Source of the DNA: Methanothermococcus okinawensis
GTDB lineage: Archaea > AGJL01 > Methanococci > Methanococcales > Methanococcaceae
Direction: 5' to 3'
Assembly: GCA_015661585.1 (NCBI GenBank)
Contig: DQVU01000195.1
Coordinates: 1 to 8,678, forward strand
DNA length: 8,678 nt
Part shown: positions 5,081 to 8,678 of the stretch, piece by piece
Position numbering within the stretch: the stretch's first letter is position 1
Layout of the letters: the number at the start of each line of letters is the position of its first letter
Translations under genes and position numbers: made by a program
The notes under the pieces: model-generated
The model's input: the letters and a program-made list of their open reading frames with translations, nothing else
Told to the model about the DNA's origin: nothing
The model's database searches: none

Positions 5081-7753
5081 TTATATCATCTCCTCTCTCC
5101 TAGATAGTACCTTGGTAAATATCTTGTCTAAATCCACAGCCTTTCCATGATCTGCTTTGGAAGGATCTACACCATCTTCTCCATAGGAGAACTGAACTAT
5201 AAGCCCCTTTGCATCCCTAACTGTACCGTCGTACTCTACCTTTAAATCCTGTAGGGCGTTTATAAGTCTTCTCTGCATATATCCTGACTGAGCAGTTCTA
5301 ACTGCCTGATCAACTAAACCTTCTCTACCTCCCATTGCATGGAAGAAGAACTCAGTTGGAGATAGACCTCTCTTGTAGCAACTTCTAACGAATCCATGGG
5401 ATCTTGCAGATAAACTACCCTTCTTAAAGTGTGGTAATGTTCTTCCTCTATATCCTCTGAATATCCTACCTCCCCTTACAGACTGCTGACCTACACAGGC
5501 AGCCATCATTGTAATGTTTAAGAGGGAACCTCTTGCACCAGTTCTAGCCATCAGTGCAGCGTGGTTGTTCTCACTTAGATATCTCTCTGCAACCTTACCT
5601 GCCTCATCCCTTGCCCTACCTAACACCTGCATAATGTAGGTTTCCCTGGATTCCTCTAAGTTTCTTCCAGGTAGAGGCTCAAGGGTTCCCTCCTCGTACG
5701 CCCTGATAATATCCTCTACCTCCTCCTCAGCCTTATCTAGTATCTTCTCTATCTCCTTTCTAGCCTCCTCTGGTATATCCTCGTCGTCTATACCTGTGGT
5801 AAACCCTTTTATCATGAGGGTTTCAATAGCCATCTTTGTGGATCTATCTAAGAAGTCCCTTGCAACCTCAGATCCGTACTCCTTCACTATGGTGTTTAGG
5901 AGGATACCTGCCTCTGCACCGTATCCATTTTTATCTATTACTCCTTTTATAAGCTCTCCGTTCTTTATAACTACCTTGGCGTCGTATGGACACTCCTCCT
6001 TACATTCATCACATTTTTTACAGATCTTTGCCTTGTACTTCAGATTGAGTCCCTTTGGTAGTGCCTTACTGAAGATCCTCTTTCCACTGTACAGTTCTAC
6101 ACCATCTTTAACCATATCAGGTTCTCCTAAATCCTCCTTAATACCCCCTGCCCTCAGTATAAGGGTAGCCTCATCCCTTGTGAAGTAGGAGCTTGTTAAG
6201 ATGTAGGCTCCAGAGATGTAGTCATGGATAGCACCTATAATAGGTCCTCCAAACCTTGGGGAAATGATATGTTTCTCTACCAACATTAGAACCTCAGCCT
6301 CTGCCCTCGCCTCCTCGTTCTGGGGGACATGTAAATTCATCTCGTCTCCATCGAAATCTGCGTTGTATGGTGGGCATACACATAGGTTGTGCCTGAAGGT
6401 TCTGTAAGGTAACACTTTTACCCTGTGAGCCATTATGGACATCCTGTGGAGGGATGGCTGTCTGTTGTACAGTACTATATCTCCATCCATTAAATGTCTC
6501 TCAACTATCATTCCCTCTTCAACCTTCTCCGCCCATAGATCCTTGTTTTTCTCGTTTATCTTTATCTTCACTTCCTCTTCCCTCCCATCTGCCAGTCTTA
6601 TCCTCTTTATTATATAATTCACTCCAGGGTGTCTCTCTGAGCCATTTTTTATAAGTCTCTTTATCCTCTCTATATTGTGTTTTGTTACTTTCTCAGGTAC
6701 TGTTAATTCCATCGCTATCTCTACAGGTACCCCTACCTCGTTTATACTCAATCTTGGATCTGGGGATATAACAGTCCTTGCAGAGAAATTTACCCTCTTA
6801 CCTGCAAGATTGTGTCTGAACCTACCCTCTTTCCCTTTCAACCTCTGGGCTATGGTTCTAAGAGGCCTCCCACTTCTATGTTTGGCCGGAGGTATGCCAG
6901 GAGCCTCGTTGTCAAAGTAGGTATTTACATGGTACTGTAGAAGATCCCAAAGATCCTCGATAATTAAATTTGGAGCACCTCCTTCAATATTCTCCTCTAA
7001 CCTCTGATTTATCCTTATTATATCAACTAATTTATGAGTTAGATCGTCCTCACTCCTCTCCCCACTTTCAAGTGTAATAGATGGTCTTACAGTAACTGGA
7101 GGTACAGGTAGTACAGTTAAAACCATCCACTCTGGCCTTGTAGTCTTTGGATTTATTCCTAACAGTAGGCAATCTTCATCTGGTATCTTCTCCAATATCT
7201 CCCTAACTTCTGAAGGTGTCATTTGTTTCTCTGATTTACCTTCCACCCTATAGTAAGTTGTAGGTTTGGAGTACTTAATACTGTACTTCGTCTCCCCACA
7301 GTAAGGACATACCTCCTTCCCTGCAGCATCTTTAAGTATCTCATCTACCAAGCTCCATTTATCCCCTCCATCCTCCTCCAACTTTTTCATCTTCTTCAAG
7401 TACTCCTCTCTCTTTGCCTCGGAGAGTGTTACCCTTCCACAGTGGGGACATACAGCCTTAAGGATCTTGTATATCTCCTTTGCAAATCCTATATGTATTA
7501 CAGGTTTTGCAAGTTCAATATGTCCAAAGTGTCCTGGACAACTTCCAATCCTTCCTCCACATGTTTTACATATTAATCCAGGATCTATAACTCCTAATCT
7601 AGTATCCATCAGCCCTCCTTCTATAGGATAACCATCATCGTCGTAGGTATCTGCTGTTACAATTCTCGCTACAGATATCTTCCTAATATGATCAGGGGAG
7701 AGGAGTCCAAATACAATCTCTCCAATCTCCTTTGGAATGTCGTATTTGTCCAT
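5081..7753 (-). CDS. rpoA1: DNA-directed RNA polymerase subunit A' (Rpo1N)
   Basis: This is the N-terminal two-thirds of the archaeal largest polymerase subunit, complete at 890 residues. Visible features are the clamp zinc site CKTC-x6-C-x2-H-x2-H (C62, C65, C72, H75, H78), a second pair of CxxC motifs (C102/C105 and C149/C152), the catalytic magnesium loop NADFDGD (D466, D468, D470), and trigger/bridge-side sequences such as TGARGSLLN and SHGFVRSCYKRGLSPTEFFFHAMGGREGL. A further cysteine cluster, CKKCDECKEECP (C578, C581, C584, C588), has ferredoxin-like spacing. There is no intein, whereas the Methanocaldococcus jannaschii homologue carries one. The ATG follows AGGTGA with seven-base spacing, a near-perfect archaeal ribosome-binding site. 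rpoB1 lies 109 bases upstream. The expected downstream partner rpoA2, encoding the C-terminal third, is missing from this locus and must be elsewhere. Confidence 0.97.
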   Translation of the reverse strand: MDKYDIPKEIGEIVFGLLSPDHIRKISVARIVTADTYDDDGYPIEGGLMDTRLGVIDPGLICKTCGGRIGSCPGHFGHIELAKPVIHIGFAKEIYKILKAVCPHCGRVTLSEAKREEYLKKMKKLEEDGGDKWSLVDEILKDAAGKEVCPYCGETKYSIKYSKPTTYYRVEGKSEKQMTPSEVREILEKIPDEDCLLLGINPKTTRPEWMVLTVLPVPPVTVRPSITLESGERSEDDLTHKLVDIIRINQRLEENIEGGAPNLIIEDLWDLLQYHVNTYFDNEAPGIPPAKHRSGRPLRTIAQRLKGKEGRFRHNLAGKRVNFSARTVISPDPRLSINEVGVPVEIAMELTVPEKVTKHNIERIKRLIKNGSERHPGVNYIIKRIRLADGREEEVKIKINEKNKDLWAEKVEEGMIVERHLMDGDIVLYNRQPSLHRMSIMAHRVKVLPYRTFRHNLCVCPPYNADFDGDEMNLHVPQNEEARAEAEVLMLVEKHIISPRFGGPIIGAIHDYISGAYILTSSYFTRDEATLILRAGGIKEDLGEPDMVKDGVELYSGKRIFSKALPKGLNLKYKAKICKKCDECKEECPYDAKVVIKNGELIKGVIDKNGYGAEAGILLNTIVKEYGSEVARDFLDRSTKMAIETLMIKGFTTGIDDEDIPEEARKEIEKILDKAEEEVEDIIRAYEEGTLEPLPGRNLEESRETYIMQVLGRARDEAGKVAERYLSENNHAALMARTGARGSLLNITMMAACVGQQSVRGGRIFRGYRGRTLPHFKKGSLSARSHGFVRSCYKRGLSPTEFFFHAMGGREGLVDQAVRTAQSGYMQRRLINALQDLKVEYDGTVRDAKGLIVQFSYGEDGVDPSKADHGKAVDLDKIFTKVLSRREEMI

Positions 7754-7785
7754 AGGATTTCACCTATCTTAACTATTAAAGGTGC

Positions 7786-7796
7786 TTTATTTATAA
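7786..7796 (-). promoter_or_regulatory. Candidate internal promoter box before rpoA1
   Basis: On the minus strand TTATAAATAAA lies about 33 bases before the rpoA1 ATG; a second A/T box, AATATATAC, is at about 7851-7859. Either could serve an internal promoter in the unusually long 109-base gap between rpoB1 and rpoA1. The proximal box would leave a leader of only about a dozen bases. The distal one would leave about 75 bases that include the AGTACT/GGATTT motif. Confidence 0.3.
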
Positions 7797-7819
7797 TGAA
7801 GTAGTAGTATCCCACAGAG

Positions 7820-7849
7820 TAAATCCTCCCTTCTTTTAGTACTTAGAGA
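7820..7849 (-). promoter_or_regulatory. Shared AGTACT–purine–GGATTT motif, rpoA1 leader
   Basis: Read on the minus strand this is TCTCTA, AGTACT (7843-7838), a purine run with GAAGGGAGG, and GGATTT (to 7821). It aligns with the engB leader block at 4046-4075 at about 18 of 24 positions by hand, and with the core of repeat copy 1. The GGGAGG within it resembles a ribosome-binding site but has no convincing gene after it. Confidence 0.35.
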
Positions 7850-7862
7850 GTATATATTGTTA

Positions 7863-8678
7863 TTATACTCTATCCCTAACCTTCAACTTTGGATTTATAC
7901 CCATACTCTTAAGTTCATCCAGGAGTAATTTAAATGCATAGGGCATTTTAACCTTTGGTATCTTTTTGTTACTTTGGGCATCCTCCATCTCTCCACATAC
8001 CTGGCAGTACTTAATACCTTTCCTATGATCGTATATTGCAATCTCCCCACAGTTTGAACAGATATAACACTCGTATGGATCAGATTCGTCAAATAACCTC
8101 TCCTTAAGGAGTAGGGCAGCACCATGTCCTATGAGTACATCCCTCTCCATCTCTCCGAATCTTAAACCACCTTCTCTCGCCCTACCCTCTGTAGGCTGTC
8201 TTGTAAGTACTTGGATTGGTCCCCTACTTCTTGCATGGATTTTACCTGCAACGAGGTGGTGCAGTTTCTGGTAGTAAGCTATTCCGATGAATATCTCACA
8301 TTCCAACTTCTTACCTGTTTTTCCACTATACATAACTTCCTTTCCATGGTGTTTAAAACCGTACATCTCAAGAGTCTTCCTCAGATCCCACTCCTTCTCT
8401 CCACTGAATATGGTACCGTCTATTCTCCTACACTCCAAGGCTCCAACCTTTCCACCTATCATCTCTAGCAGTTGCCCTATGGTCATCCTAGATGGTATGG
8501 CATGGGGGTTTATTATCAGATCTGGCACTATTCCACTTTCAGTAAATGGCATATCCTCCTGGGGAACTATCAGTCCAACAACTCCCTTCTGCCCATGCCT
8601 GGAGGCGAACTTATCTCCCAACTCAGGTATTCTAAGATCCCTAACCTTCACCTTTACCAGTCTATTACCCTCCTTAGT
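7863..8678 (-). CDS. rpoB1: DNA-directed RNA polymerase subunit B' (Rpo2C), partial C-terminal part
   Basis: The last 271 codons of the second-largest subunit are present; the frame is open to the right edge (upstream residues TKEGNRLVK), so the GTG at 8651 is internal and not a start. Hallmarks are [17 protein letters not shown] and the following [16 protein letters not shown] (bridge/active-site region), the [21 protein letters not shown] segment, and a C-terminal zinc ribbon CYICSNCGE...YCQVCGE (two CxxC pairs). In methanogens the B subunit is usually split, and this piece corresponds to the B' half, though the split itself lies outside the window. It is co-directional with rpoA1, as in the conserved rpoH-B''-B'-A'-A'' cluster. 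Confidence 0.95.
   Translation of the reverse strand, partial: TKEGNRLVKVKVRDLRIPELGDKFASRHGQKGVVGLIVPQEDMPFTESGIVPDLIINPHAIPSRMTIGQLLEMIGGKVGALECRRIDGTIFSGEKEWDLRKTLEMYGFKHHGKEVMYSGKTGKKLECEIFIGIAYYQKLHHLVAGKIHARSRGPIQVLTRQPTEGRAREGGLRFGEMERDVLIGHGAALLLKERLFDESDPYECYICSNCGEIAIYDHRKGIKYCQVCGEMEDAQSNKKIPKVKMPYAFKLLLDELKSMGINPKLKVRDRV

Noticed and set aside
7670..7815. Possible leader peptide starting at a GTG (7815, minus) after GGGAGG, running out of frame into rpoA1
   Set aside because: It overlaps the rpoA1 coding sequence by about 80 bases, has no recognisable protein features, and the stronger AGGTGA site belongs to rpoA1 itself.
8649..8651. GTG as the start of the 262-residue polymerase B' frame
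   Set aside because: The frame continues upstream to the window edge with conserved B' residues, so the GTG is an internal valine.

Overview
The window looks like chromosome of a hyperthermophilic, AT-rich methanogen of the order Methanococcales (Methanocaldococcus/Methanotorris-like). The reasons are an archaeal RNA polymerase A' subunit with a separate A'/A'' gene organisation, the archaeal/eukaryotic selenocysteine enzyme SepSecS, an archaeal ether-lipid prenyltransferase, archaeal MinD, Shine-Dalgarno sites of the GGAGGTGA type, and long A/T-only intergenic stretches. The genus is inferred from remembered protein families, not from a search.

Layout. Bases 1-2244 (minus strand) carry a compact operon: SepSecS (spcS), then minD after 11 bases, then a small membrane-anchored coiled-coil-like protein whose ATG overlaps the minD stop (ATGA) and which runs off the left edge. 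Bases 2245-2929 are a long gene-free divergent region. A UbiA-type digeranylgeranylglyceryl phosphate synthase (2930-3772, plus) and an EngB-type GTPase (4090-4740, plus) follow, each surrounded by AT-rich intergenic DNA. Bases 5081-8678 (minus) carry the end of an RNA polymerase operon: the C-terminal part of rpoB1 (B', entering from the right edge) and complete rpoA1 (A'), which has no intein. rpoA2 (A''), normally the next gene, is absent; the transcription unit instead ends against the convergent engB.

The main unexplained structure is in the three large intergenic regions. They contain four related, roughly 215-250 bp elements (about 2284-2500, 2660-2911, 3776-4010 and 4861-5076). Each has an A-rich left arm, a short more GC-rich core and a T-rich right arm that is approximately the inverted repeat of the left arm. 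In three of them the core can form a small hairpin whose loop contains TTAA(C/T/-)RGAAATC-like sequence, and two have clearly homologous right arms (roughly 80 of 98 bases by hand). One sits directly against the rpoA1 stop codon, where rpoA2 would be expected. I interpret them as a dispersed AT-rich palindromic repeat family (MITE-like, or a structured intergenic RNA/terminator element). They may have promoted rearrangement of the RNA polymerase cluster. A second shared signal, AGTACT followed by a purine run and GGATTT, occurs upstream of engB, rpoA1 and spcS.

The genes are housekeeping: selenocysteine-tRNA synthesis, a membrane-targeted positioning ATPase, the second prenylation of archaeal lipids, a ribosome-assembly-type GTPase, and transcription itself. 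No tRNA, rRNA, CRISPR array or transposase gene was seen.
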